64,000 nucleotides of DNA from Bacteroidaceae bacterium (GCA_017524545.1 JAFXVN010000081.1:27355-91354); one strand, 5' to 3'. Numbered from the stretch's first letter, positions 51,254 to 60,824 are shown. Numbers and translations: made by a program. Notes: generated from the letters alone by a model not told the origin.

Positions 51254-51255
51254 AA

Positions 51256-51282
51256 TCTTTAATCCTTAATCTTTAATTTATA
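51256..51282. repeat. single arm of CTTTAAT words
   Basis: ATCTTTAATCCTTAATCTTT lies between the RND and TolC-like genes and repeats the arm found between yidC and the S9 peptidase gene. No opposite arm. Confidence 0.6.
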
Positions 51283-51320
51283 ATCCAGATGGACGCTTGT
51301 CGTCTGCTCCTTTCATTCTC

Positions 51321-54300
51321 TCATTTTTCATTTTTTTCATTTTGTAAACGCTCTCTTTCCTTGAGGAACTGCTGGTCGGCTTCTTCGTGCATGACGGGAC
51401 GAACCTTTTCCTGCAAGTATTCAAAGATGATGAAGAAGAGGGGCACGGTGAAGAGGATGGCCAGTGTACCCACCGTCATGCCGCCTATCACGCCGATGCC
51501 GATGGTGCGGTTGCCGTTGGCGCCTGCGCCAGTAGCGAACACCAGGGGAATCATGCCGAATATCATGGTCAGCACAGTCATCAGGATGGGGCGCAGACGT
51601 GCCTCTGCAGCAGCAAACGCAGCCTCCACGATGCCCATTCCCTTGCGGCGACGCTCCAGGGCGAACTCCGTAATCAGGATGGCAGTCTTGGCAAGCAAGC
51701 CAATCAGCATGATGACACCCGTCTGCAGATAGATGTTGTTCTCAATCTGTCCCATGAACAGCATACGCCCGATGGGGGCAGCCTGTCCGTTCATCGTGAT
51801 TGTCCAGTTGAAGCCCGTGTTCCAAAGCCAAGCGAAGCCGTAGGTTCCCATCAGGCCGGCAGGAACAGAGAAGATGACGGCGAAGGGGACAAGGAAACTC
51901 TCATAGAGACAGCTCAGGATGAGGAAGATGAGGATGACGCAGATGGCATAGGTAATATAAGTATCGTAGCTGCCAATGGTCTCAGCCTCTTCGCGAGCCA
52001 TGCCGCCGTACTCGTAGCTGTAGCCCTCAGGGAACACTTCCTTGTGTACCTGCTCGATGATCTTCATCACTTCGGTGTTGCTGACGCCAGTGCCTGCTGC
52101 CACATTGACGGAGATAGAGCTGAAGAGGTTGAAGCGGTTGTCTATTTCAGGGCCGAGCACAGGCTTCAGCTTCACGAACTGGCTCAGCGGAGCCATCTGT
52201 CCGTTGTTGCGGATGAACATGTTGCTGAGGTCGCTCTCGGTCGTTCTGCTTTGTGGATTGCTCTGAAGCATGACGCGATAGACCTTCGAGAACTGGTTCA
52301 TGTTGCTGACGTACGAGCCACCGCAATAGCTGGCCAAAGCGCTCAGTACAGTAGTGGGCGATACGCCTGCCCGCTTGCACTGTGCCGCATCCACTTCCAC
52401 CTCAAACTGCGGGAAGTTGCGCTCGTAGGTGGTGATGCATCGGCCTACTTCGGGATGCTCACTCAGCTTGGCGATGAACTGCTTGGTGTATTCAAAGAAG
52501 ACAGCCTTGTCGGCAGTACCAGTCTTGTCCTGAAGCTGAAGCTCGATAGAGCCCATGCCGTAGCCGGGAATCATACCTGGCTCGAACACGAAACACTGTG
52601 CCTCGGGTATCTCCTTCAGCAGGCGAGCATTCAGTTTTGCATTCGCCACCATCGTGCTCGAACTCATCATGTTGTCGAGCGGATGGTAGTTCACGACAGC
52701 AACAATAGCCAAGACTCCACAAATTACAAAAGCAGATGCTTTCTTGCCGACATTCTTTCCTGTAAACCAGCTCTTAATGAACACGATGATAGCTATTAGG
52801 AAAGCAACCAGTGCCAATGTCACAACGCCGAATCCAAGGCCGTATTGGCGTTCGCTCCAAGGCTTCATGCGGATTACAGACATACCGTATGAGGTACCCT
52901 GTCCCGACATGAAACCATAGCCGGCAACCTTGGTGTAGTCTTTCACTTCGGGCACTTCCTCGATAATCTTCTGTGCCTTGTTCAAGACTTCGTATGTGGA
53001 TGCCACGTTGCTACCCGGGACGGCGCTGACGTTCATCATGCAGACACCCTGGTCCTCGCTGGGAACAAGTCCGCCGGGCAGGTTGCTGGCAAAGAACAAT
53101 ACGCCTGCGATGGCAATTGCCAAAGCTCCGAAGCTGATATAATACCTTCTCTTGCGCGTTATCATCTTGCGCAACACATTGGCATATTTCCCCATCATGG
53201 CAGAATAGGAAGCTTCGTAGGCAAGGCGAGTGCGATAGTTGATAGCTCCGAAGAAGCCCTTACGCCTTTCCTCGCTGGCGGGACGCATCATAATGGCACA
53301 GAGGGCAGGGCAGAGCACCAGGGCGCTGACGCAGGAGAGGCCTACAGCCGTGGCCAGCGTGACGCCGAACTGGGTATAGAAGATGCCTGCCGTGCCGCCG
53401 GTGAAGCTGACGGGGATGAACACTGCCATGAAGACGAAGGTACAGGAGATGACGGCCATCGTCACGTCGCTCATGGCATCCTTGGTGGCTTCGTAGGGAC
53501 TGGTGTAGCCGGCATCGAACTTGGCCTGCACTGCCTCTACCACGACGATGGCATCATCCACCACCGTACCGATGGCAAGCACCAGAGCAAAGAGCGTGAG
53601 GAGGTTGAGCGTGAAGCCTGCTATGGAGAGGCAGGCAAAGGTGCCTACCAGTGAGACGATGATGGATATGGCGGGGATGAAGGTAGCCTTGAAGTCCTGC
53701 AGGAAGAAGTAAACGACCAGCACCACCAGCAGGATGGCTACCAGCAGTGTCTCTTCCACGTTGGCTATGGATGCCAGCAGGAAGTCGTTGCTCGACATCA
53801 TCTTGATGAACTTCATGCCCTTGGGTAAGTCTTTGCTCAGTTCGTCCAGCTTGGCGCTGACGCGGTCGTTGGTGGCCTTGGCATTGGCTCCTGCCAACTG
53901 GAAGCAGAGGAAGGTGACACCCGGGTGGCCGTTTGCTTCGCCGTGGAAGGAGTAGCTTATGGCTCCCAGTTCCACGTCGGCGATGTCCTTCAGGCGCAGT
54001 ATGGTGCCGTCGGCATTGGCGCGTATGACGATGTCCTCAAACTCGGACACCTCTTTCAGGCGGCCCTTGTACTTCAGCGTATATTGATAGTAGTTGTTGA
54101 TGCCTTCGCCGTGGGTACCGTTGACGGGCTTCTCGCCCAACTGTCCGGCAGGCGACTCCAGGTTCTGCTCAGCCAGGGCATTGGTAATGTCACTGGGCAC
54201 GACGTCGTATTGAGCCATCAGTTCCGGCTTCATCCAGATGCGCAACGAGTATGTGCCGCCCAGCAGCATCACGTCGCCAACGCCTTCCACACGCTTAATC

Positions 54301-54797
54301 TGCGGGATGACATTGATGTCGAGGTAGTTCGAGATGAAGTCCTCGTCGTACTTGCCGTCCTCGCTGCACAGCGCGTCAATCTGCAGGAAGGAGGTCTGCC
54401 TCTTGATGGTGGAGACGCCGATTCGCGTCACCTCTTGTGGCAGCAGTCCTTGCACACGGCTGACGCGGTTCTGCACGTTGACGGCAGCCATGTCGGGGTC
54501 GGTGCCCTGCTTGAAGATGACGTTGATGGTGGCAGAGCCGGCATTGGTGGCGGTGCTGCTTATGTAGAGCATGTTCTCCACGCCGTTGATGCCTTCTTCC
54601 AGGGGCTGGATGACGGCTTTCATGACGGCATCGGCACTGGCACCTGTATAGGTGGCGCTCACGGATACGGTTGGCGGAGCGATGTCGGGGAACTGCTCCA
54701 GGGGTAGGGAGGTAAATGATATGAAGCCCACAAGTAGTATCATAATGGCTATTGAGATGGCCATTACGGGGCGTTTGATAAAGATGTTACCTTTCAT
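51321..54797 (-). CDS. RND efflux transporter, HAE1/AcrB type
   Basis: A 1158-residue proton-driven drug exporter of the inner membrane. FIKRPVMAISIAIMILLVG starts the first helix; PPTVSVSATYTGASADAV, the LATAVGLSCVSALVLCPALC segment and, in the second half, ITYAICVILIFLILSCLYESF are typical, as is the Asp pair in GTVVDDAIVVVEAVQ in helix 4. AcrB proteins are about 1050 residues; the extra length includes residues about 646-706, with two added hydrophobic stretches in the central periplasmic loop after MKPWSERQ. Downstream of the membrane-fusion gene. Confidence 0.92.
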   Translation of the reverse strand: MKGNIFIKRPVMAISIAIMILLVGFISFTSLPLEQFPDIAPPTVSVSATYTGASADAVMKAVIQPLEEGINGVENMLYISSTATNAGSATINVIFKQGTDPDMAAVNVQNRVSRVQGLLPQEVTRIGVSTIKRQTSFLQIDALCSEDGKYDEDFISNYLDINVIPQIKRVEGVGDVMLLGGTYSLRIWMKPELMAQYDVVPSDITNALAEQNLESPAGQLGEKPVNGTHGEGINNYYQYTLKYKGRLKEVSEFEDIVIRANADGTILRLKDIADVELGAISYSFHGEANGHPGVTFLCFQLAGANAKATNDRVSAKLDELSKDLPKGMKFIKMMSSNDFLLASIANVEETLLVAILLVVLVVYFFLQDFKATFIPAISIIVSLVGTFACLSIAGFTLNLLTLFALVLAIGTVVDDAIVVVEAVQAKFDAGYTSPYEATKDAMSDVTMAVISCTFVFMAVFIPVSFTGGTAGIFYTQFGVTLATAVGLSCVSALVLCPALCAIMMRPASEERRKGFFGAINYRTRLAYEASYSAMMGKYANVLRKMITRKRRYYISFGALAIAIAGVLFFASNLPGGLVPSEDQGVCMMNVSAVPGSNVASTYEVLNKAQKIIEEVPEVKDYTKVAGYGFMSGQGTSYGMSVIRMKPWSERQYGLGFGVVTLALVAFLIAIIVFIKSWFTGKNVGKKASAFVICGVLAIVAVVNYHPLDNMMSSSTMVANAKLNARLLKEIPEAQCFVFEPGMIPGYGMGSIELQLQDKTGTADKAVFFEYTKQFIAKLSEHPEVGRCITTYERNFPQFEVEVDAAQCKRAGVSPTTVLSALASYCGGSYVSNMNQFSKVYRVMLQSNPQSRTTESDLSNMFIRNNGQMAPLSQFVKLKPVLGPEIDNRFNLFSSISVNVAAGTGVSNTEVMKIIEQVHKEVFPEGYSYEYGGMAREEAETIGSYDTYITYAICVILIFLILSCLYESFLVPFAVIFSVPAGLMGTYGFAWLWNTGFNWTITMNGQAAPIGRMLFMGQIENNIYLQTGVIMLIGLLAKTAILITEFALERRRKGMGIVEAAFAAAEARLRPILMTVLTMIFGMIPLVFATGAGANGNRTIGIGVIGGMTVGTLAILFTVPLFFIIFEYLQEKVRPVMHEEADQQFLKERERLQNEKNEK

Positions 54798-54799
54798 AT

Positions 54800-54903
54800 A
54801 AAAGTTGAAAAATTGAAAAGTTGAAAAATTGAAAGAGAAATAGGCAAGTTAAAGAGTCGAGGTGTGTTTTCACCTTTTTACCCTTTCACCTTTTCACCTT
54901 TTA
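54800..54903. repeat. imperfect inverted-repeat element between MFP and RND genes
   Basis: Left arm AAAGTTGAAAAATTGAAAAG and onward, right arm TTTTCACCTTTTTACCCTTT and onward (54867-54903). They pair imperfectly across a spacer of about 30 bases. The right arm touches the stop codon of the MFP gene. Confidence 0.6.
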
Positions 54904-56016
54904 TTTATTCGGTTTCACGTCCTGGCCGTCCTTCAACATGCCGGCTCCCTCGGACACAATCACGTCGCCCACCTTCAGGCCATCCTTCACCACATACTCC
55001 TTCCCGTTGGAGAGGGGTTCGGTGGTGATAAGCTGTTCGTGCGCGATATTGTCCTTGTCAACAAGATAAACCTTGAACTTGTCCTGAACCTGTACGGTGG
55101 CGGTGGTTGGAATGACAATCTTGTCCTTATAGACGGTGGGGATGACCACATATCCCGTGCTGCCGCTGTGCAGAAGCTTTTCGGGGTTGTTGAAGACCGA
55201 GCGAACCTGTACGGTGCCGGTGCTGCGGTCAACCACGCCGCTCACACTCTCAACCTTTCCTGCATGTTGGTATTCGCTGCCATCGACGAGTATCAGCTTC
55301 ACTTCGGGCATGGCACTGATGGCTGCCTCGGCACTGCCGCTCTCGCGAGTCATGTTCAGCAGCTGTGCTTCGTTGATGGAGAAATAGACGTACATCTGGC
55401 TGTTGTCGCTCACGGTGGTCAGAGGCTGGGGCATACTGGCACCGACCAGAGCACCCTGGCGGTAGGGGAGTGTGCCAACGACACCGTCGGAGGGACTTTT
55501 TACGACCGTGTAGCTCAGGTTGTTTCTGGCGTTCACGACCTGTGCGTCGGCTTGTGCCACCTGAGCCTTGGCGCTGAGCAGAGCGTTGTGTGCCGTCTGC
55601 AGTTCAACGTCGCTGATGACCTGCTGGTCGAAGAGTTTCTTCTTGCTGTCGTAGTTGAGTTGTGCTGTGGCAAGCTGTGCCGTGGCAGCCTTTTGCGCTG
55701 CCTCTGCAGTGTTCAGCGCTGCTTGGTAAGGCACCTGGTCGATGATGAAGAGCGTCTGCCCCTTGCTCACCTTCTGTCCCTCGGTGACGCACAGCTTCTG
55801 CAGTGTGCCGCCCACTTGCGGATAGACGTCGATGTCCTGACGGCCGCGAATGGTTGCGCTGTACTTGGTGGTCATGGTGACATCCTTGGTTGCGACTTTC
55901 ATGGTCTCGAAGTTGGCTGTCGGCATCTGGAACTGTGTTTTCTTTCCGCCGCAGGAACTCAGTAAAGCCATTGCTGCCAATGACAGGGTCACATAAAATG
56001 CTGATTTGGTTTTCAT
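54901..56016 (-). CDS. RND efflux periplasmic adaptor (membrane fusion protein)
   Basis: A 371-residue adaptor joining the RND pump to the outer-membrane channel. Lipobox LLSSCGGKK; a biotinyl-lipoyl-like hairpin with PQVGGTLQKLCVTEGQKVSKGQTL near residues 75-100; a long coiled-coil (about 105-165); then the beta-barrel domain with GTVQVRSVFNNPEKLLHSG and VVIPTVYKDKIVIPTTAVQV-like strands. First gene of the efflux operon, with its own promoter. No local repressor gene is seen beside it. Confidence 0.92.
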   Translation of the reverse strand: MKTKSAFYVTLSLAAMALLSSCGGKKTQFQMPTANFETMKVATKDVTMTTKYSATIRGRQDIDVYPQVGGTLQKLCVTEGQKVSKGQTLFIIDQVPYQAALNTAEAAQKAATAQLATAQLNYDSKKKLFDQQVISDVELQTAHNALLSAKAQVAQADAQVVNARNNLSYTVVKSPSDGVVGTLPYRQGALVGASMPQPLTTVSDNSQMYVYFSINEAQLLNMTRESGSAEAAISAMPEVKLILVDGSEYQHAGKVESVSGVVDRSTGTVQVRSVFNNPEKLLHSGSTGYVVIPTVYKDKIVIPTTATVQVQDKFKVYLVDKDNIAHEQLITTEPLSNGKEYVVKDGLKVGDVIVSEGAGMLKDGQDVKPNK

Positions 56017-56104
56017 AATATGAGTAGGTGATTTTGTATGTTTGTGAGTTAATGGAATGGCATTGTCATGTCTGAAATGCGAGGCTATTCTATATAACGC
56101 GCTG

Positions 56105-56112
56105 CAAAGTTA
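56105..56112 (-). promoter_or_regulatory. -7 box of the efflux operon
   Basis: TAACTTTG on the reverse strand, 88 bases before the MFP ATG at 56016. Confidence 0.6.
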
Positions 56113-56138
56113 CGAAAAAATAATGGAATAGAAAGAAA

Positions 56139-56173
56139 AAAGAGGCATACAGACTTGTTCTATATGCCTCTTT
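56139..56173 (-). terminator. terminator of the TPR gene
   Basis: AAAGAGGCATA and TATGCCTCTTT form an 11-base stem with a 13-base loop, followed by a T-rich run on the reverse strand. Confidence 0.85.
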
Positions 56174-56199
56174 TGGTGATGTTTTAAGATTATTTAAGG

Positions 56200-58374
56200 T
56201 CAGGAAGTGCGGTAGGCTGCTGTTTGTATGATGTCGTGAATGAGCAGAAGGTCTTCGCGGGCAATGCTTTTTTCGGTCAGCATCTCTTGCTCTTCGTCGA
56301 ACAGTTTCAGTGCAGCGTTTGCATCCTTGCCTGTTTTCTCGCAGAAGGTGTTGACGAACTGCTCGTAGCTGTCTATCGAGCCTTTCCAGTCGCCCCTGAG
56401 GAGCTTGATGTGTCCTGCCCTGAGATGGGCTTGCCATTGCTTGCCTTTGCTGAGGAGGAGTTCCTTCTCCGTATATCGCTCTGCAATGTCTAACTTGCCG
56501 AGCCCGAAGGCGGTGGCGGCGATGCTGGCGACAATGACTTCGTCGTCCTCTTCCTTTTCATAGTCGAGCTTGAAGAAGAGCTGCAGGGCTTCTTCCTCCC
56601 TGCCGGCCTTGACCATTGTCATGGGAATGAGGTGGCGGTAGCTCTCGTCGTCGGGGAAGAGTTCGGCGAGCCGCTGCAGGTATTCCAGTTCTTCCTCGAA
56701 GCGGTGCAGGGCGGCGTAGCATTCGGTCAGGAGGCGGAGCACTTCGGCATTGTCCGGCTGCAGAATCTCTGCGCTGCGCAGGCAGCTAATGGCGGAGTTG
56801 AGCGAAGTCACTCTTAGCTCTTCATTCCTCACTCTGTTTATCAGGGCTTTCCCTTTGAGCAGCAGTGCCGGTGCGGAGGCGCCTTCCCGACCGATGAGGT
56901 CGTCTATGAGGTCGAGTGCCTGTTTGTCGCGTTCCAGCTCAATGAGCAGGCTGCAACAGTTGAGGCTGTCGTCGGCAGAGAAGAGGACTGCGATGTCGGG
57001 GAAGTCGAGCAGCGTCTGCTCTTCGCGGAAGGGGTTGACAAGCTGCGAGTGCAGGGGCGAATGCACGAAGAAGCGGTAGAGGTCCTGCATGATGAAGCGG
57101 AATGTGTATTCCGGGATGATGGCATTCTCGAAGTCGGGAATCTCCTGCTCGTCCAATTGCTGAACGGCCTTTGAGAAGTCCTTGTCGTTGGCGACGAGGT
57201 AGAGCATGGCCAGCTTGTCAACGTCGCAGTCCAGGATGAGGTCAACCAATATGGAGAGTTTCTGCTTCTCGTTGCCATTCTCGTCAATCATAACCGATTG
57301 GAAGAGAGGATGGTTCTTGTCGAAAGGCAGGAACCAGTGACTGATGCGCTGCATGTACTTGCAGCTGTGTAGCAGGGGTGTCTTGGTGAGGTTCGGGTCA
57401 AGTCCGCGCTGGAGCCGTTTCTTCAGGTAGCGTCCCTTCATCTCTATGATGGCTCGGAGGGTTCCCTCCAAGTCTCCACGCATGGGAGGCATGTCCTGCT
57501 CTTTGTCTTTCCCGACATGGGGGAGCAGAACTTGGGCCAGTTTCTTCGAGAGTGCTTCCGCTTCCTCGTGTTCCTCCTTCATGTTCTTTTCGGAGAGGAG
57601 CATGAGGAGCATCTCGTACCCAACTTGCGCGATGAGTCCGCGACCTTTGCGCGAGCGGAGGCTGTCGGGCAGGGATGGCATCAGCGGTGCCAGTTCCTTG
57701 TGCCGAAGCCTGAGCATGAGCAGGTAGGTTACTGCAGTGATTCGAGTGCGATGGCATTCGCTGTCGGCAAGGAGGTTCAGCAGCTGCAATTTCTCTGCAT
57801 CATAGTATTCACAGACGGAGAGGAAGAGTGCTCCGGCGAGGTGCTGCTGCACCATGTCCTGCTGCCCGAGGATAAAGTCGTACCAAAAGGCAGTGTCCTG
57901 TGCCGTCCATAGGGGCGATGTCCAGAGCAGGTCGAAGAGGTCGTCCTGCACCTCGCCCGTCTCCTCGGGCGTGAGCAGGCTGCCCCAGACCTCTACCAGG
58001 GACTCTGCGAGAGGAGTGTCTTCTTGAATTATGAATTTTGAATTTTGAATCAATTCGCCGTGCGCCTTGCAGTAGCGGTCGCTGCCGATGCTGAGGCGTA
58101 CGGCGCGGCTGACCTGTTCCAGAAGGGCGATGCCTCCGCGCTGAATCTTTGCCTGCACTTCGCTCCGCTTCTTGTCGTCTCCGCCCTGTCGCAGGAAGGT
58201 GAGCATGTGGTGGTAGTTCTCTTCCAGACTGTCTGCCTCGGCACAGATGATGGTCTCCGTGGCGCAGTAGGGCGTAAGCGTGCGTAGGGCGGCAATGCCG
58301 TCCAGAATGCGGCCGACAGCAAAGTTCTGCAGGCCGTTTTGCGTGATGAGGCGGAGGGTCTTGAGGTCTATCAT
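56200..58374 (-). CDS. tetratricopeptide-repeat protein
   Basis: A 724-residue cytoplasmic, all-helical protein. Degenerate TPR units are clearest from about residue 500 to 680 (ASAPALLLKGKALINRV, DNAEVLRLLTECYAALHRFE, DDESYRHLIPMTMVKAGREE). The N-terminal part (about 1-450) is helical without a recognised domain. No signal peptide. Two short segments are translated dispersed repeats: LIQNSKFIIQ (about 108-117, DNA 58024-58056) and VRNEELRVTSLN (about 514-525, DNA 56803-56840). It probably acts as a scaffold; partners are unknown. Confidence 0.8.
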   Translation of the reverse strand: MIDLKTLRLITQNGLQNFAVGRILDGIAALRTLTPYCATETIICAEADSLEENYHHMLTFLRQGGDDKKRSEVQAKIQRGGIALLEQVSRAVRLSIGSDRYCKAHGELIQNSKFIIQEDTPLAESLVEVWGSLLTPEETGEVQDDLFDLLWTSPLWTAQDTAFWYDFILGQQDMVQQHLAGALFLSVCEYYDAEKLQLLNLLADSECHRTRITAVTYLLMLRLRHKELAPLMPSLPDSLRSRKGRGLIAQVGYEMLLMLLSEKNMKEEHEEAEALSKKLAQVLLPHVGKDKEQDMPPMRGDLEGTLRAIIEMKGRYLKKRLQRGLDPNLTKTPLLHSCKYMQRISHWFLPFDKNHPLFQSVMIDENGNEKQKLSILVDLILDCDVDKLAMLYLVANDKDFSKAVQQLDEQEIPDFENAIIPEYTFRFIMQDLYRFFVHSPLHSQLVNPFREEQTLLDFPDIAVLFSADDSLNCCSLLIELERDKQALDLIDDLIGREGASAPALLLKGKALINRVRNEELRVTSLNSAISCLRSAEILQPDNAEVLRLLTECYAALHRFEEELEYLQRLAELFPDDESYRHLIPMTMVKAGREEEALQLFFKLDYEKEEDDEVIVASIAATAFGLGKLDIAERYTEKELLLSKGKQWQAHLRAGHIKLLRGDWKGSIDSYEQFVNTFCEKTGKDANAALKLFDEEQEMLTEKSIAREDLLLIHDIIQTAAYRTS

Positions 58375-58428
58375 AATAAATAAGAGATGTAGAAATGTAG
58401 AGAATAAGAAAGGGTTGCGATGCTTTTC

Positions 58429-59340
58429 TTATTTCCTTATTCTCTTATTCTCGGATTTTCCCTTGAGCCACTCCTCGGCTTTGGCCATATCGTTCGAGCG
58501 GATGTCCGAAGTCGGTTTGAGGGGTGGCAGTTCCAGGGTGTCGGCCAGTGCCGGGGGCAGCTGGTATTCCTGCTTCAGGATGTCGCGCAGGAGTGCGGCT
58601 TCGCTCTCTTTGTCTAATTGTCCGATAGCTTCGTCCAGCAGTTTGCGGAAAGCCTGTTGCTGCTGCTTTGTGGCGGAGCTGCAAGCTGCCCAGGCATAGA
58701 GTTGGGGCTGTTTGCCGCCAGACAGGAAGAGGCGTTTGTGTCCGAGCATCATCATCCATGTGGCGAACGGTTCGCCCAGCATGGCAGCGTCGATGAGTCC
58801 CTGCCGGAGCATTTCGGCACGCAGCCGCACGTCGTTGATTTGTGGGCGGTAGATGTCGTCGTAGCTCGTGCGGGTGCTGTCGAGCACATGGTCACACCAA
58901 TAGTCCGTTGCCGAAAGTCGGCTGATGGCTATCATCTGCTCCTTCATCTGGTTGATGCGCTTCACACGCTTTGTCTTGAGCGAGATGAGCGAGAGCGGTT
59001 CGTCGCAGGAAGCGAAGGGCGTAAGCGCAACTTGCTTCGAGAGACGGACGGTGCGGATGAGGTCGGTGAAGGCGATGTCAACGTGTCCGCCGATGATGGC
59101 GGTGTCGATGTCCAATTGCGCCTGATACCGAAGCAGTTCTATATCCAAGCCCAAGCTGTCGGCAAGCCCGCTGCGTTCGGCATAATAGACAGGCAGACAG
59201 CTCATCGTCGGCATCACTGCGACACGCAATATGGTCGTGTCAATGCCTGTGCTGTCTGCTTCAGACTGCGTGGCCTCCTGTCGCTCGGAGCAGGAGGCCA
59301 GCATGATAGTGGCTATGATTGCCAGTAGTATCTGTTTCAA
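58429..59340 (-). CDS. ABC-transporter substrate-binding lipoprotein, NMT1/THI5-like
   Basis: A 303-residue periplasmic binding protein. Lipobox TIMLASCSERQ. LRVAVMPTMSCLPVYYAERSG is the usual first strand and helix; GGHVDIAFTDLIRTV and AAMLGEPFATWMM follow the SsuA/THI5 pattern, a group that binds nitrate, sulfonates, pyrimidines or similar. No permease or ATPase gene is adjacent, so its partners lie elsewhere or it acts in sensing. It sits between pgk and the TPR gene on one strand and may share their transcript. Confidence 0.85.
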   Translation of the reverse strand: MKQILLAIIATIMLASCSERQEATQSEADSTGIDTTILRVAVMPTMSCLPVYYAERSGLADSLGLDIELLRYQAQLDIDTAIIGGHVDIAFTDLIRTVRLSKQVALTPFASCDEPLSLISLKTKRVKRINQMKEQMIAISRLSATDYWCDHVLDSTRTSYDDIYRPQINDVRLRAEMLRQGLIDAAMLGEPFATWMMMLGHKRLFLSGGKQPQLYAWAACSSATKQQQQAFRKLLDEAIGQLDKESEAALLRDILKQEYQLPPALADTLELPPLKPTSDIRSNDMAKAEEWLKGKSENKRIRK

Positions 59341-59412
59341 TGAACGATGTACAAGGTACGATGAACAATGTTCAATAAATTCTCCCCCTAGAGGGGAAGT
59401 TAGAGAGGGTCT
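59341..59412. repeat. composite 3'-end element after pgk
   Basis: In gene orientation, directly after the pgk stop: AAGACCCTCTCTAACTTCCC, the palindrome TCCCCTCTAGGGGGA, GAATTTATTG, then tandem GTACATCGTTC-like words up to the next gene. Same order and orientation as at the FAH and S9 genes. Confidence 0.75.
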
Positions 59413-60681
59413 TTATCCTTTAATGGCAGCTACGCCGGGGAGCACCTTGCCTTCGATGGCTTCGAGCAGGGCACCGCCGCCAGTGCTGATGTAGCTCACC
59501 TTGTCCTCAAGGCCGAACTTGTGGACGCAAGCCACGCTGTCGCCGCCGCCGATGAGGGAGAATGCACCTTCGGCAGTTGCCTTGGCTACAGCCTCGCCTA
59601 CTGCACGGCTGCCAGCGCAGAAGTCGTCGCATTCGAAACAACCTGCGGGGCCGTTCCAGAGGATTGTCTTGGCGCCTTCGATAGCCTTTGCAAACTTCGC
59701 CTGACTCTTGGGGCCAACGTCAAGGCCGTCCCAACCTGCTTCGATAGCGTTGCTGGGGAAAATCTTAACCTCAGCACCGGGCTTCACGCTGAATGTACCG
59801 AAGTCATAGCCTGTGCAGCATACGCTGTCCTCGGCCAGAACGAGTTCCACGCCGTTCTTCTTTGCCATCTCTTCCACGCCGAGAGCCACATCGAGCTTGT
59901 CCAGCTCAACGATAGAGTTGCCAATCTCACCGCCGTGAGCCTTCATGAAGGTGTAGGTCATGCCGCCGCAGAGGATGAGCTTATCGACCTTGCCCAGCAG
60001 GTTCTCGATGATACCAATCTTGGTGCTGACCTTTGAGCCGCCCATGATGGCAACGAAGGGACGCTTGATGTTCGAGAGCACGTTGTCAACGGCCTGCACC
60101 TCCTTCTCCATGAGGAAGCCGAGCATCTTGTTGTCTGCGTCGAAATAGTCGGCGATGACAGCTGTGGAGGCGTGCTTGCGGTGAGCGGTGCCGAAGGCAT
60201 CCATCACATAGCAGTCGGCATAACTTGCCAGCGTCTTGGCAAACTCTTTCTGGCTGGCCTTCATGGCCTTCTTAGCCTCGTCGTAAGCGGGGTCGGTCTT
60301 CTCGATGCCGACGGGTTTGCCTTCCTCTTCGGGATAGTAGCGGAGGTTCTCCAGCATCAATGCCTCGCCCATCTTCAAGGCAGCAGCCTCTGCCTGAGCC
60401 TTAGCGCAGTCGGGAGCGAAGCCGACGGGACAGCCCAAAGCCTTCTCCACAGCAGCACGAATCTGGCCGAGGGAGAGTTTGGGGTTCACCTTGCCCTTGG
60501 GCTTGCCCATGTGGCTCATGATGATGGCTGCGCCGCCATCGGCGATAATCTTCTTCAGGGTGGGGAGGGCACCACGGATGCGGGTGTCGTCGGTAATCTC
60601 ACCATTCTCGTTCAGGGGCACGTTGAAGTCAACGCGCACGATTGCCTTCTTGCCGGCAAAGTTGAATTCACTAATAGTCAT
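59413..60681 (-). CDS. pgk: phosphoglycerate kinase
   Basis: A 422-residue glycolytic enzyme making ATP from 1,3-bisphosphoglycerate. Conserved [19 protein letters not shown] at the start, [29 protein letters not shown] in the middle, and [13 protein letters not shown] with [14 protein letters not shown] at the end. The length is normal for Bacteroidetes. Two possible promoters lie 54 and 136 bases upstream. The genes that follow on the same strand are the substrate-binding lipoprotein and the TPR gene. Confidence 0.97.
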   Translation of the reverse strand: MTISEFNFAGKKAIVRVDFNVPLNENGEITDDTRIRGALPTLKKIIADGGAAIIMSHMGKPKGKVNPKLSLGQIRAAVEKALGCPVGFAPDCAKAQAEAAALKMGEALMLENLRYYPEEEGKPVGIEKTDPAYDEAKKAMKASQKEFAKTLASYADCYVMDAFGTAHRKHASTAVIADYFDADNKMLGFLMEKEVQAVDNVLSNIKRPFVAIMGGSKVSTKIGIIENLLGKVDKLILCGGMTYTFMKAHGGEIGNSIVELDKLDVALGVEEMAKKNGVELVLAEDSVCCTGYDFGTFSVKPGAEVKIFPSNAIEAGWDGLDVGPKSQAKFAKAIEGAKTILWNGPAGCFECDDFCAGSRAVGEAVAKATAEGAFSLIGGGDSVACVHKFGLEDKVSYISTGGGALLEAIEGKVLPGVAAIKG

Positions 60682-60734
60682 TTTGATTTACAATTTAATG
60701 ATTTATGGTTTGCAATTTAATACTATTCCGAGCG

Positions 60735-60742
60735 CAAAGTTA
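60735..60742 (-). promoter_or_regulatory. proximal -7 box of pgk
   Basis: TAACTTTG on the reverse strand, 53 bases before the ATG. Between them lies a single arm of TTGTAAAT/TTAAAT words. Confidence 0.6.
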
Positions 60743-60816
60743 CGAATAAGCGAGCACAATACAAAATAAAAGGAATTTTTATTTTTATTGTCGAGCGAAA
60801 GTAGCTTCGACAGGGT

Positions 60817-60824
60817 CAAAGTTA
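60817..60824 (-). promoter_or_regulatory. possible distal -7 box of pgk
   Basis: A second TAACTTTG on the reverse strand, 82 bases further upstream, just after the end of the HExxH gene. Confidence 0.4.
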
